Below the pieces are notes generated by a model that was not told the DNA's origin, ran no database searches, and saw only the letters and a list, made by a program, of their open reading frames with translations. The position numbers and the translations under genes are program-made. 64,000 nt of DNA from CAVRCA01 sp965218045 (GTDB lineage Bacteria; Pseudomonadota; Alphaproteobacteria; Acetobacterales; Acetobacteraceae), in contig CBDCJX010000011.1 of assembly GCA_965218045.1 (NCBI GenBank), forward strand, positions 930,001 to 994,000, read 5' to 3'. Of this stretch, positions 1-9,413 are shown piece after piece. Every line of letters starts with the position of its first letter. Positions within the stretch are counted from its first letter, which is position 1.

Positions 1-1
1 C

Positions 2-1831
2 GCGGACAATCTGAGCTGGCAGCACGCCGGCGACGCGCTGCTGATGGCGGTGCTTGGCGGCATCCACCAGTTCCTCGGCCCGCTCTGGGGCGCGATCGCC
101 TTTCTCTCGCTCGAGGACAAGCTGAGCTCACTCACCGAGAACTGGTGGCTGTTCTTCGCGCCGATCATCATGCTTTTTGCGCTCGGCTCGCCGGAGGGCA
201 TCCAGGGTCTCGCTCAGCGTTTCCTCGGCCGCGAGCGCTGGACCCTAGTCCGTCCCGGCATCCCGCTCCGCCCCGCCCGCATCACGCCCTGGCGCAGCGC
301 GGCGGGGGCGCTCGACCCACACGTTCCGCTGCTCACCGTCAGCGGGCTGCATAACCGGTTTGGCTCGTTGGTAACAGCCGACAACATCGCGCTCGACGTC
401 TATCCGTTCCGGCTGCACAGCCTCATCGGCCCGAACGGCGCCGGCAAGACCACGCTGTTCAACATCCTCAGCGGTCTGCTTGCGCCCGACGCCGGGGAAA
501 TCCGCTTCGCCGGTGAGAAGATCACGCGGATGCGGACGCACCGGCGCGCCCGGCTCGGCATCAGCCGCTCGTTCCAGATCCTCAGCGTGTTTCCGGCACT
601 CAGCGCGTTCGAGAATGTCCGCATCGCCGTGCAGGCGCAAACCCGGTTTCGCCTCGATGTGTGGCGCGACGCGTATCGCCTCAGCGATGTGAACCAGCGC
701 ACCTGGTCGCTGCTCGACGCGGTCGGGCTGGCTGATCGGGCGGCCGAGCCGTGCGCCAGCCTGCCGCATGGCGCGCGGCGCCTGCTGGAGATCGCCATCA
801 CCCTGGCGGCGGATGCGAAGCTGCTGCTGCTCGACGAGCCGTTGGCGGGCCTCGCCGAGGCGGACCGCGAGGTCGTCGGCGCGTTGATCCGGCGCCTGGC
901 GGAGCAGCACGCCGTGCTGCTCATCGAGCACGACATTGACCGCGTCCTCGCATTGTCGGACCGGATCAGCGTGTTGCATCAGGGTCGCCTGATCGCCGAT
1001 GGCCCACCGGGCGAAGTGGCGCGGGACCCGGCGGTTGTCACCGCCTATCTCGGCGCCGCGCGCACGGCCGCCGCTCCTTCTGTCGAACGGCGCGAGCTCG
1101 CGGCGGCCAAGCCGGTGTTGCAGCTCAAGCAGGTCTGCGCCGGATACGCCGGCAGCCGCATTCTCGATCGGCTCGATCTGGTGGTGCATGAGGGCGAGGC
1201 GGTAGCGCTGCTCGGACGCAACGGTGTGGGCAAGACGACCCTGCTGCGCGCCGTGATGGGCGTGGCGCAGGTCGACGCCGGACAGATCGTGCTGGATGGC
1301 AAACCGATCACCGGTGCGCGCCCGCACGCGATCAATCGCGCCGGCATCTCCATCGTGCCCGAGGGGCGTCGCCTGTTTCCCAATCTCACCGTCGTGGAGA
1401 ACCTGCGGATCGGCGCGCGACGCGGCGGCATCTCGCTCGACGCGGCGCTGGCGCTGTTCCCCCGACTGGGCACGTTGCGTCGCTCGCGCGCCGAGAGCTT
1501 GTCGGGGGGCGAGCGGCAGATGGTGGCGATCGCCCGGGCGCTGATGGTGCCGAGCCGGATCGTGCTGCTCGACGAGCCGTTCGAGGGCTTGGCGCCGGCG
1601 CTGGTCAAGGAGGTGATGGACGCGCTGGTGAGGCTGCGCGGCCGGGTCAGCATGGTGATCGTCGAGCACCATGCTGAGACCGTGCTGCCGATCGTTGACC
1701 GCGCCTATGTGCTGGTCAATGGTCGGTCGGCCTATGAGGGCAGCGCGCGGGCGCTGCAGATGGATACGGCGTTGCAGGCGCGCCTGCTTGGCGTCGTGCA
1801 GGCGGAGGGCGAGCCCGCCCTCGCGCAATAG
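2..1831 (+). CDS. LivM-LivG-LivF fusion, branched-chain-type ABC importer (5' end outside window)
   Basis: The frame is already open at base 2, so the protein starts upstream; about 609 residues are visible. The first 80 or so resemble the last membrane segments of a LivM permease (motif GGIHQFLGPLWGA). Two ATPase domains follow in the same frame. The LivG-like one has Walker A GPNGAGKT near base 430, signature LPHGARR and Walker B LLLLDEP. The LivF-like one has Walker A GRNGVGKT near base 1216, signature LSGGERQ and Walker B VLLDEP. The parts normally come from separate genes; here permease and both ATPases form one chain. The likely role is ATP-driven uptake of branched-chain amino acids or other small carboxylates or amides at the inner membrane. 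The substrate cannot be read from the sequence. Confidence 0.88.
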   Translation, partial: ADNLSWQHAGDALLMAVLGGIHQFLGPLWGAIAFLSLEDKLSSLTENWWLFFAPIIMLFALGSPEGIQGLAQRFLGRERWTLVRPGIPLRPARITPWRSAAGALDPHVPLLTVSGLHNRFGSLVTADNIALDVYPFRLHSLIGPNGAGKTTLFNILSGLLAPDAGEIRFAGEKITRMRTHRRARLGISRSFQILSVFPALSAFENVRIAVQAQTRFRLDVWRDAYRLSDVNQRTWSLLDAVGLADRAAEPCASLPHGARRLLEIAITLAADAKLLLLDEPLAGLAEADREVVGALIRRLAEQHAVLLIEHDIDRVLALSDRISVLHQGRLIADGPPGEVARDPAVVTAYLGAARTAAAPSVERRELAAAKPVLQLKQVCAGYAGSRILDRLDLVVHEGEAVALLGRNGVGKTTLLRAVMGVAQVDAGQIVLDGKPITGARPHAINRAGISIVPEGRRLFPNLTVVENLRIGARRGGISLDAALALFPRLGTLRRSRAESLSGGERQMVAIARALMVPSRIVLLDEPFEGLAPALVKEVMDALVRLRGRVSMVIVEHHAETVLPIVDRAYVLVNGRSAYEGSARALQMDTALQARLLGVVQAEGEPALAQ

Positions 1832-1851
1832 CCTCAAGGGAGATCGCTGAA

Positions 1852-2463
1852 ATGAAACTCATCAACTCCGTCGGCCCCAACCCTCGCGTGGTGCGCGTGT
1901 TCATGGCCGAGCGCGGCCTTTCGCTCGACAAGCAGGACATCGACATCCGGGGTGGCGAGAACCGTCGCGAACCGCATCTGTCGCGCAACCCGTCGGGCCA
2001 GAGCCCGACCCTGGAGCTCGATGACGGCACCTACCTCGCCGAGATCACCGCGATCTGCGAGTATCTCGACGAGAAGAACGGGCACTCGCCGCTGATCGGC
2101 ACCACGCCGGAGCAACGCGCGGAGACGCGGATGTGGGTGCGTCGCATCGATCTCGGAATTTGCGAGCCGCTGACCACCGGCTTCCGCTTCTCCGAAGGTT
2201 TGAAAATGTTTCAGGAGCGCATGCGCTGCCTGCCGGAAGCAGCCTCGGGCCTGAAGCAGATCGCGCAGGACAAGATCAAGTGGCTCGACGGGCAGATGCA
2301 GGGCAAGCAGTTTGTCTGCGGCGATCGTTTCACCTTGGCCGACATCCTGCTGTTCTGCTTCCTCGATTTCGGCGCAAATGTCGGCCAGCCGCTCGATCCG
2401 AACCTGAAGAACATCAACGCCTGGTTCGAGCGCGTGAAGGCGCGTCCGAGCATCGCCGCCTAA
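1852..2463 (+). CDS. Glutathione S-transferase family protein
   Basis: A 203-residue protein with the two-part GST layout. The N-terminal thioredoxin-like half ends in a PTLELDDG...LAEITAICEYL segment, the glutathione-site region with the usual cis-proline. The all-helical C-terminal half carries the FTLADI capping motif near residue 163. The start is supported by GGGAGA about 10 bases upstream. It follows the Liv fusion by 20 bases and precedes an enoyl-CoA hydratase homologue by 21, so the three are probably co-transcribed. It likely conjugates glutathione or acts as an isomerase or dehalogenase on an organic substrate; the actual reaction is unknown. Confidence 0.85.
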   Translation: MKLINSVGPNPRVVRVFMAERGLSLDKQDIDIRGGENRREPHLSRNPSGQSPTLELDDGTYLAEITAICEYLDEKNGHSPLIGTTPEQRAETRMWVRRIDLGICEPLTTGFRFSEGLKMFQERMRCLPEAASGLKQIAQDKIKWLDGQMQGKQFVCGDRFTLADILLFCFLDFGANVGQPLDPNLKNINAWFERVKARPSIAA

Positions 2464-2484
2464 ATCTTTCGCAGGAGCTTCCGC

Positions 2485-3297
2485 ATGACCGAGGCGCAGA
2501 CCATCCCGCTCAAGACCGAGCGGATGATAGGCAGGATCGAGGGTTCGATCGGCTGGGTGATCTTCAACAACCCGGCGCGACGCAACGCCGTCTCGGTCGA
2601 GATGTGGGAGGGGATGGCGGAGCTGCTGGCGCGCTATGAGGCGGACAGCGCGGTGCGCGTCGTGGTGCTGCGCGGCGCCGGAGACAAGGCGTTCGTCTCC
2701 GGCGCCGACATCTCGCAATTCGAGCAGCAGCGTTCCTCGCCGGAGACGGTCGCCGCCTATGACCGCATCTCCGGCGTGGCCGAGCAGGCCCTCGCGCGTT
2801 GTGGCAAGCCGACCATCGCGATGATCCACGGCTACTGCATCGGCGGTGGCCTCGGCATTGCGGTGGGTTGCGATCTGCGGATTGCCGATGACACGTCGCG
2901 CTTCGGCGTGCCCGCCGCGCGGCTCGGGCTGGGCTATGGTGCGAAGGGGGTGAAGAAGCTGCTCGATCTGGTGGGTCCCGCCTACACCAAGGACATCTTC
3001 TTCACCGCCCGCCACTTCTCCGCCGCCGAGGCGCTGACCATGGGGCTGGTGAACTGGGTGGTGCCGGAAGCCGAGCTCGAGGCGAAGGTGCGCGAGTATT
3101 GCGCGACGATCGCCGACAACGCGCCGAAAACCATGCACGCGCTGAAGCGCACGGTCGGTGAGCTGGTGAAAACCTCGACCGAGACCGACTACGCGCTGTG
3201 CGAGCGACTGGTCGCGGAGTGCTTCGCCAGTGAGGACTATGTGGAAGGCCGTCGCGCCTTCATGGAGAAGCGGCGGCCGGTGTTTCGCGGTCGCTGA
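2485..3297 (+). CDS. Enoyl-CoA hydratase/isomerase (crotonase) family protein
   Basis: A 270-residue crotonase-fold protein. Both oxyanion-hole segments are present: FVSGADI near residue 73 and CIGGGLG near residue 118. In classical hydratases the second catalytic glutamate lies in a PE...LG motif and the pocket ends in PGAGG. Here the corresponding stretch reads VPAARLGLGYGAKG, so that glutamate appears to be alanine. This argues against simple hydration and for another crotonase reaction, such as isomerisation, lyase or hydrolase activity. An AGGAG ribosome site precedes the ATG. The gene ends 15 bases from the convergent VWA gene. Confidence 0.85.
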   Translation: MTEAQTIPLKTERMIGRIEGSIGWVIFNNPARRNAVSVEMWEGMAELLARYEADSAVRVVVLRGAGDKAFVSGADISQFEQQRSSPETVAAYDRISGVAEQALARCGKPTIAMIHGYCIGGGLGIAVGCDLRIADDTSRFGVPAARLGLGYGAKGVKKLLDLVGPAYTKDIFFTARHFSAAEALTMGLVNWVVPEAELEAKVREYCATIADNAPKTMHALKRTVGELVKTSTETDYALCERLVAECFASEDYVEGRRAFMEKRRPVFRGR

Positions 3298-3312
3298 CCG
3301 GCGAACAAGCGC

Positions 3313-4710
3313 CTACCGGAAGTCCTTCAGCAGGTCGGTCACCACTCGTTCGAGCGTGGCGACGGTGTTGCAAACCGTCGCCTGGTGGCAGAACGGCAGG
3401 TATTTCAGCATGTCGGAATCGCCGGTTCCCCAGGACGCGCGATATTCCGGATTGAGCCAGATCACCCGGCCGGCACGATCGAAAATCTGCTTCATCAGGT
3501 CGGTGCGCGGCTCGGTGCGGTTGCCGCGCGCGTCGCCCAGGATGATCACCGTGGTCTTGCGGTCGAGGTCGCGCATCGCGAAAGTCTCGAAATCCTCCAG
3601 CGACATGCCGTAATTGGTCGAGCCGAAACCGATCCGTTCAAGCACCTGGGTGATCGCCTCCTCGGTTTCCTCCTTCCGCATGATGCCGCTGACTTCGACC
3701 ATGTTGGTCGAGAACGCGAACGAGCGGATGTCGGACATCACGTCGGTCAGGCAGTAGAGGAACATCAGCAGGAAGCGCGACACGCTGGAGACCGAGCCGC
3801 TGACATCGCAGATCGCCATCACCCGTGGCTTGTCGATCCGCTCCCGCTTCCAGACGGTGCGGAACGGGATGCTCTCGAACGCCATGTTGCGACGAAGCGT
3901 GCGGCGAATGTCGAGATAGCCCTTGCGGTCGCGCTTGCGATTCCGTCCGTAACGTGAGGCCAGCTTCTTGGCTATCTCGCGCACCAACACGCGCATTCGC
4001 GTGAAGTCACGCCGGTCGAGGTCCGACAGTCGCGCGGCGCGCAGAACGCGTTCGCGCAGCTCGCGCGTGGTGCCGGCGGCGAACAAGGCGAGCTGGCGCT
4101 CGACAAAGGCGCGGGCCTGGCCGATCAGCTCGGTACGCGCCTGTTCGAGCCTCCCCGCCAGGGCGTAGTCCTCGATGGATTTGGCGTGCTCGATCTCGCG
4201 CTCCAGCGCGCGCATGCCCATCTGCTCAAGGATGCGACGGGCGAACAGGTTGGTCTGGGTGAACAGGCTGATGTTGGAAACCCCGGTCGCCTCGCCCGCC
4301 TGCTCCATCGCCGCGGTCAGGCCGGCCTGATCGTTCTCCAGCATCATGCGCGACAGATCGCCCTGCCCACCTCCACCGCCATCACCGCTGGGGCCGCTGC
4401 CCCCCTCGCCGGATGGCGCGCCGAAGCCGGGTTCACCGTCGGCGTCCGGCGGCTGGTTGTCGGAAGGCGGCTCGGGCGCGCCAGCGGAGCCAACCGCGTC
4501 GCGGCTGAAATACAGATCGAAGCACTGCTCGAAGAGCTGCTTCTCCTCCACCGTCTTTGCCAAGGTCAGCGACAGCGAATCTTTCAGCAGCGTGCGGTCG
4601 GAGAAGCCGGCCGCGTCCGCCGCATGGAACGCGTCGATCGCCTCGGCCACCGAGATACGCACACCGGCGCCGCGCGCGGCACGTAGCAGCCGAAGCAGGA
4701 CGTCGTTCAT
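3313..4710 (-). CDS. VWA domain-containing CoxE-like protein
   Basis: A 465-residue protein with a variable, Gly/Pro/Ser-rich stretch around residues 78-115 and a C-terminal von Willebrand A domain. Its MIDAS metal-binding motif reads DVSGSVS. The family (CoxE-like, DUF58-related) works with MoxR AAA+ ATPases, and the gene directly downstream of a MoxR homologue here fits that pairing, with a 24-base gap. Such pairs insert metals or mature enzymes, for example CO dehydrogenase-type molybdoenzymes. No such client gene lies nearby, so the target is unknown. The ORF starts with ATG. Confidence 0.85.
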   Translation of the reverse strand: MNDVLLRLLRAARGAGVRISVAEAIDAFHAADAAGFSDRTLLKDSLSLTLAKTVEEKQLFEQCFDLYFSRDAVGSAGAPEPPSDNQPPDADGEPGFGAPSGEGGSGPSGDGGGGGQGDLSRMMLENDQAGLTAAMEQAGEATGVSNISLFTQTNLFARRILEQMGMRALEREIEHAKSIEDYALAGRLEQARTELIGQARAFVERQLALFAAGTTRELRERVLRAARLSDLDRRDFTRMRVLVREIAKKLASRYGRNRKRDRKGYLDIRRTLRRNMAFESIPFRTVWKRERIDKPRVMAICDVSGSVSSVSRFLLMFLYCLTDVMSDIRSFAFSTNMVEVSGIMRKEETEEAITQVLERIGFGSTNYGMSLEDFETFAMRDLDRKTTVIILGDARGNRTEPRTDLMKQIFDRAGRVIWLNPEYRASWGTGDSDMLKYLPFCHQATVCNTVATLERVVTDLLKDFR

Positions 4711-4734
4711 CGCCGTCGTATCATGCCGGGGCGA

Positions 4735-5676
4735 TCAGGCGTCGCGCGCCTTGTGCGTGAGCTCGCCGACCTTGGGACCGACCGAGGCCATGTCGCCCTC
4801 GAACTTCAGCAGCACGTTGAGCGTGTCTCGCACCAGCTCGGGTTCCAGATCTTTCGCGTGCATCAGCAGCAGCGCGCGCGCCCAGTCGATCGTTTCGCTG
4901 ACCGAGGGCAGCTTGCGCAGATCGAGCCCGCGCAATTGCTGCACGTAGCTGACGAGCTGGCGACGCAGGCTGGCATGCGCGTCCGGCACCCGGGTCTCAA
5001 TGATGCGCTCCTCGAGCTTGGGCTCCGGGTAGCCGATATGCAGGTGCAGACAGCGCCGCTTCATCGCGTCGCCGAGATCGCGCGTGTTGTTGGAAGTGAG
5101 CAGCACGATCGGCGGCACCACCGCCTTGTGCGGGCCGAGCTCGGGGATCGTCACCTGGTAGTCGGACAGAATTTCGAGCAGGAAAGCCTCGAACTCCTCG
5201 TCCGCCTTGTCGATCTCATCGACCAGCAGCACAGCACCCTGCGGCTCTTGCAGCGCCTTGAGCAGCGGGCGCGGTTCGAGAAATTGCTCGGAGAAGAACA
5301 GCTCGCCGGTGTCGCCAAGCTTGGCCATCGCGGCTTCGAGGGAGTCGGTGTCGCGGAACGTGTCAGCGAGCTTGTCGCGCAGGATCTGGGTGTAGAGGAG
5401 CTGCTTGCCGTATTTCCACTCATACAGCGCCTTGGACTCGTCCAGCCCCTCGTAGCACTGCATGCGGATCAACGGCAGGTCGAGGAACTGCGCGGTGGCT
5501 TTGGCGAGCTCGGTCTTGCCGACGCCGGCCGGCCCTTCGACCAGGATGGGTTTCTGCAACCGGATCGCCAGGAACAGCGCGGTGCAGATTTGCCGCGACG
5601 GGATGTAGCCGGCGGAGACGAGACCGGCCTCCACCCGCTCGACGGAAGAAACCTGATCCGAGGTGATCTGATCCAC
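4735..5676 (-). CDS. MoxR-family AAA+ ATPase
   Basis: A 313-residue AAA+ ATPase with Walker A GPAGVGKT near residue 44, Walker B VLLVDEIDKAD near residue 150 and sensor-1 LTSNNTRDL near residue 195. It starts with GTG at 5676. The family acts as a chaperone-like remodeller that works with VWA proteins, and the VWA gene lies immediately downstream on the same strand. It is transcribed divergently from a CoA-transferase gene across a 150-base gap. That gap contains a short inverted repeat (CAACC-tt-GGTTG, 5681-5692) that could be an operator but is too short to be sure. Confidence 0.88.
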   Translation of the reverse strand: MDQITSDQVSSVERVEAGLVSAGYIPSRQICTALFLAIRLQKPILVEGPAGVGKTELAKATAQFLDLPLIRMQCYEGLDESKALYEWKYGKQLLYTQILRDKLADTFRDTDSLEAAMAKLGDTGELFFSEQFLEPRPLLKALQEPQGAVLLVDEIDKADEEFEAFLLEILSDYQVTIPELGPHKAVVPPIVLLTSNNTRDLGDAMKRRCLHLHIGYPEPKLEERIIETRVPDAHASLRRQLVSYVQQLRGLDLRKLPSVSETIDWARALLLMHAKDLEPELVRDTLNVLLKFEGDMASVGPKVGELTHKARDA

Positions 5677-5826
5677 TTGCCAACCTTGGTTGCCGAAGCT
5701 TCCTGCCTAGCCCGAAATGCTCGATCAGGCGAGACCCTTTCGGGCCGCGGGCGAGCCGGGCATAGTTTCCCGAGCGGCGGGGCTTGCACAGGCGGACGCG
5801 CCGATCCCGCCGGCACGGAGCAAAGC

Positions 5827-6975
5827 ATGAGCGGTTCCCTGGAGGGATTGATCGTCCTTGACCTCACGAGCCATCTATCCGGCCCGTATGCCGCGATGAT
5901 GCTCGCCGACCACGGCGCGGACGTGATCAAGATCGAGGCGCCCGGAGGGGATTCGATCCGCGGCGCCCCGCCTTTCGTCAACGGCGAGGGCGCGCCGTTC
6001 ATGATTTGGAACCGCAACAAGCGGTCGGTCGTGCTCGACCTTAAACAAGATGCGGACCGAGAAGCGTTGCTGGCGCTCGCCGACACCGCCGACATCCTGA
6101 TCGAGAACTATCGGCCCGGTGTCGCGGACCGATTGGGCATCGGCTGGTCGGTGCTGCATGAGCGCAATCCGCGGCTGATCTACGCGGCGATCTCGGGCTT
6201 CGGTCAGACCGGCCCCTATCGCGGGCGGGGCGGGTTCGACCTCATGACGCAGGGCATGTCGGGGCTGATGAGCACCAACGGGCCGGAGGACGGGCCGCCG
6301 CACCGGCTGCCGATCGCGATCTCCGACGTGGCGGCGGGCATGTTTCTCGCGTTCGGCATCACGGCGGCGCTGGAGGCCAGGCACCGCACCGGGCGCGGCC
6401 AGGTCGTCGAGACGTCATTGCTCGAAGCGGCGACCGCGTTCGGCGTGTATGAGGCAGCGCACTACTTCGCAGTCGGCACACGGCCGGAGCGCATCGGCCA
6501 GCGTCATCGCGGCAGCGCACCCTACCAGGTGTTCGCGACGGCGAAGGGCTACATCACCATCGGCGGCGGACAGCAGCGCTTCTTCGAAAAAGTGTGTGAG
6601 CTGATTGGCGCGCCCGAACTGAAGGACGATCCCCGCTTCCGCCGCAATGCCGACCGGGTCGCCAACAACGTGGCCCTGGCCGCGCTGCTGCAGGAGCGAC
6701 TGCGCACCCGGCCGGCGTCGGATTGGCTGGCGATGTTGGAAAAGGCGGGCATCCCTGCCGGCCCGGTGCTGCATTACGACGAGGTGTTCACCGATCCGCA
6801 GATCCTGGCGCGCGACATGGTCGTTGAGACCGAGCATCCCGAGACCGGACCATTTCGTACCTTGGGCGTGCCGGTGAAGATGTCGGAGACTCCCGGCGCG
6901 ATCCGCCGACCCGCGCCCCGTCTCGGCGAACACACCGATGAGGTGTTGTCCGACGTGCGGCGGACATCGCGATGA
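5827..6975 (+). CDS. CaiB/BaiF (class III) CoA-transferase family protein
   Basis: A 382-residue class III CoA-transferase. The N-terminus (LEGLIVLDLTSHLSGPYA) and the ADHGADVIKIEAP motif are typical. The catalytic aspartate is expected in the GFDLMTQGMSG stretch near residue 140. The open frame extends far upstream, but the start at 5827 is preceded by GGAG and gives the family's normal length, so the extension is discarded. The stop overlaps the start of the next GST-like gene by four bases (ATGA), indicating an operon. The enzyme moves CoA between carboxylic acids; donor and acceptor are unknown. Confidence 0.9.
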   Translation: MSGSLEGLIVLDLTSHLSGPYAAMMLADHGADVIKIEAPGGDSIRGAPPFVNGEGAPFMIWNRNKRSVVLDLKQDADREALLALADTADILIENYRPGVADRLGIGWSVLHERNPRLIYAAISGFGQTGPYRGRGGFDLMTQGMSGLMSTNGPEDGPPHRLPIAISDVAAGMFLAFGITAALEARHRTGRGQVVETSLLEAATAFGVYEAAHYFAVGTRPERIGQRHRGSAPYQVFATAKGYITIGGGQQRFFEKVCELIGAPELKDDPRFRRNADRVANNVALAALLQERLRTRPASDWLAMLEKAGIPAGPVLHYDEVFTDPQILARDMVVETEHPETGPFRTLGVPVKMSETPGAIRRPAPRLGEHTDEVLSDVRRTSR

Positions 6976-7622
6976 GCGACCGTTTCGTCCTTTACGGGAC
7001 ACCGCATTCGCAGTTCACCTACAAGGTCGCGCTGATGCTGGCGCTGTGTGGTGCCAAGTTCTCGTTCCGCTACACGAGCTTTCGCGCCGGCGCGCACCGC
7101 AAGCCGGCGTTTCGCGTGCTCAGCCGCTTCGGCCAAGTCCCGGTGCTGCAGCATGGCGGCCGGGCGCTGGTGCAGGCCGGCGCGATCCTGGAGCATCTGA
7201 GCGAGGTGCTGGGCCGGTTCGGCGGCAAGGACGCGCCGGCCCGCCTCGACATCCGCGAGTGGCTGTTCTGGGACACCGACCGCCTCGCCCCGCCGATCTA
7301 TCACAGCTACGGCATGAAGCTCGGCGCGATGGGACTGATCCCGCTCAACGGCGATCCAGTGCTGCTCGCGCATCACCACGCTCGCGCGGCAACCGCGCTC
7401 GCCATCCTCGATCGCATCCTGGAGGGACGGATTTACCTCGTGGGGGATGCGCTCACCATCGCCGACATTGCCTGCTACGCCGACGTCGCGTTCGCCCGGC
7501 GGAGTGACATCGACATCGGCGCTTGGGCCAGTGTAGCGCGTTGGGCGGCGCGGATCGAAACCCGGCCGCAAATTCGCCGACCGATGGAGATGTTGCCAAC
7601 ATCGGATGCGGAGTTCGACTAA
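6972..7622 (+). CDS. Glutathione S-transferase family protein
   Basis: A 216-residue GST-like protein translationally coupled to the CoA-transferase upstream. The N-terminal half shows the thioredoxin-like pattern LYGTPHSQFTYKVALMLAL and the cis-proline region FGQVPVLQHGGR. The helical half contains the LTIADIACYADV capping motif near residue 162. It differs clearly from the GST at 1852. Coupling to a CoA-transferase suggests a joint role in degrading an organic acid, but no substrate can be inferred. A strong hairpin lies about 90 bases downstream. Confidence 0.85.
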   Translation: MSDRFVLYGTPHSQFTYKVALMLALCGAKFSFRYTSFRAGAHRKPAFRVLSRFGQVPVLQHGGRALVQAGAILEHLSEVLGRFGGKDAPARLDIREWLFWDTDRLAPPIYHSYGMKLGAMGLIPLNGDPVLLAHHHARAATALAILDRILEGRIYLVGDALTIADIACYADVAFARRSDIDIGAWASVARWAARIETRPQIRRPMEMLPTSDAEFD

Positions 7623-7710
7623 CTAGAGCTGTTCCGGCCCCAATCTGGTCGAGGCCGGCGACGTCCTCGTGGCCGTCACGGAACACGGGAATGTCCGGCT
7701 TTGGTCGGAA

Positions 7711-7731
7711 GTGGCCGGTTGAGCCGGCCAC
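7711..7731. terminator. Hairpin between convergent GST and aldehyde dehydrogenase genes
   Basis: Perfect 8-base arms GTGGCCGG and CCGGCCAC enclose a 5-base loop. It sits in the 136-base gap between two convergent genes and could end transcription from both sides. Neither side has a run of T, so a classical intrinsic terminator is uncertain. Nothing else is seen in this gap. Confidence 0.45.
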
Positions 7732-7758
7732 CGCTACTCTTAACGAACGAAATGGGGT

Positions 7759-9252
7759 TTAGTACGGCACCGGCGTGTTCAGGTTTACCGTCACGTTCTT
7801 CCGTTGGGTGAAGCTGTCGAGCATGCCCTCCAGCGAGAACTCGCGGCCGATGCCGCTCTGCTTATAGCCGCCGTAGGAATGGCCGGGCACCTGGCCGAGG
7901 CCCTGGTTCACCTGCACCCACCCGCTCTCGATCGCGTGCGCGGCGCGTAGCGCGCTGCCGACATCGTGCGTCCACACATAGGCGGCGAGGCCGTAATGGC
8001 TGTCGTTGGCCATGCGGATCGCCTCCGCCTCGTCGCGCCACGGGATCGCCACCAGCACCGGGCCGAAAATCTCCTCGCGGGCGAGGCGCCACTCGTTCGA
8101 GGTGTCGGCGAACACGGTTGGCATGGCGTAGTAGCCCTCGCTCAACGGCCCCTCCTTCGGTGGCAGGCCGCCGAACACGAGACGCGCGTCCTTGCGTTGC
8201 AAACCCTCGTTGACGTAGCCGCACACCTTGCGAAACTGCTTCTCGTTGATGATGGTGCCGATATCGCTGGCCTCGTCCGAGGGATCGCCGAGCTTCAGCG
8301 CCTGCACCTTGGTGGTAAGCTTGTCGAGGAAGCTGTCGAAGATGTCGGCGTGCAGGAACAGGCGCGAGCCGGCGGTGCAGGACTGGCTCTGCCGGGTGAA
8401 GCGCATCGCCGCGACGATGCCGTCGACCACCCAATCCTCGTCGGCGTCGCGGTAGACGATCGACGGGCTCTTGCCGCCGAGCTCGAGCGAGACCGGCACG
8501 ATGCGGTCGGCGGCGGCGCGCATCACGATCTTGCCGACCTCGGTCGAGCCGGTGAACGAGAGTTTTCGCACCGTTGGATGCTGCGCCAGCGGGCCGCCGC
8601 ATTCCTCGCCGAGCCCGGTGAGCACGTTGAGCACGCCGGGCGGCAGGAAGTCCTGGCAGGTGCGGGCCAGCAGCAGCACGCCGAGTGGCGCATCCTCGGC
8701 CGCCTTCATCACCAAGGTGTTGCCGGCGCACAGCGCGGGCGCGATTTTCAGCGCGCCGAGCAGCACCGGCGCGTTCCACGGAATGATGGCGCCGACCACG
8801 CCAAGCGGCTCGCGTCTTGTGTAGCTCAGCACGTGCTCGCCGAGCGGGATGGTCTCGCCCTTCAGCTCGCCGCCGAGCCCGCCGAAATAGCGAAAAATGT
8901 CGGCGGTGTTCTTCGCCTCCGGCCGCGCCTGGGTGCGCAACGCGTTCCCGGTCTCGCGCGCGATGAGGCGGGCCAGCTCCTCCGCCCGATCCTCCAGCGC
9001 GTCGGCGATGCGCAGCAGCATCCGCCCACGATCGCGCGGCGCGACCTTGCTCCAGGCGGGGAACGCGCGGGCGGCGGCCTGCACCGCGCGGTCAACATCC
9101 TCTGCACCGCCGCGCGGGGTTTCGCCGATCGGCTGGCGGTTCGCCGGATTCTCCACTTGCAGGACGGCGCCGCTCGCGGCCTCCACCCAAGCGCCGTCGA
9201 TCAGCATTTTCGCCCGCTCGATCGTCGCCGCAGCCGGGGTCTTCTCCAGCAT
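7759..9252 (-). CDS. NAD(P)-dependent aldehyde dehydrogenase
   Basis: A 497-residue aldehyde dehydrogenase. Family motifs include PWNAPV near residue 149, the nucleotide-site LSFTGSTEVG, the glutamate motif LELGGKSP and the catalytic cysteine in RQSQSCTAG near residue 281. The frame stays open to 9312, but the ATG at 9252 has GGGAG ten bases upstream and starts at the family's usual position, so it is preferred. It oxidises an aldehyde to an acid (or possibly an acyl-CoA) in the cytoplasm; the substrate is not evident. It stands alone on the minus strand. Confidence 0.92.
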   Translation of the reverse strand: MLEKTPAAATIERAKMLIDGAWVEAASGAVLQVENPANRQPIGETPRGGAEDVDRAVQAAARAFPAWSKVAPRDRGRMLLRIADALEDRAEELARLIARETGNALRTQARPEAKNTADIFRYFGGLGGELKGETIPLGEHVLSYTRREPLGVVGAIIPWNAPVLLGALKIAPALCAGNTLVMKAAEDAPLGVLLLARTCQDFLPPGVLNVLTGLGEECGGPLAQHPTVRKLSFTGSTEVGKIVMRAAADRIVPVSLELGGKSPSIVYRDADEDWVVDGIVAAMRFTRQSQSCTAGSRLFLHADIFDSFLDKLTTKVQALKLGDPSDEASDIGTIINEKQFRKVCGYVNEGLQRKDARLVFGGLPPKEGPLSEGYYAMPTVFADTSNEWRLAREEIFGPVLVAIPWRDEAEAIRMANDSHYGLAAYVWTHDVGSALRAAHAIESGWVQVNQGLGQVPGHSYGGYKQSGIGREFSLEGMLDSFTQRKNVTVNLNTPVPY

Positions 9253-9413
9253 GTGCTTCTTGCTCCCGTTCGGTGTTGCCCGGAAGCTAGGTACCGACCC
9301 GCATCGGCGCAATGCCGGAGGGCATCACAGGCCAGGCGGTTAACTCGCCCTTAAGTTGAGTTCAGCATATCGAGTATCGCGATCTGCCGAATACGATAGC
9401 GGGATACGAAACC

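Noticed and set aside
245..1837. 530-codon open frame antisense to the Liv fusion
   Set aside because: His/Arg/Gln-rich composition typical of a shadow frame; the plus-strand ATPase motifs are clear.
4723..5826. Long upstream extension of the CoA-transferase reading frame
   Set aside because: It runs antisense over the MoxR gene, has no family features, and a good ribosome site and family N-terminus occur at 5827.
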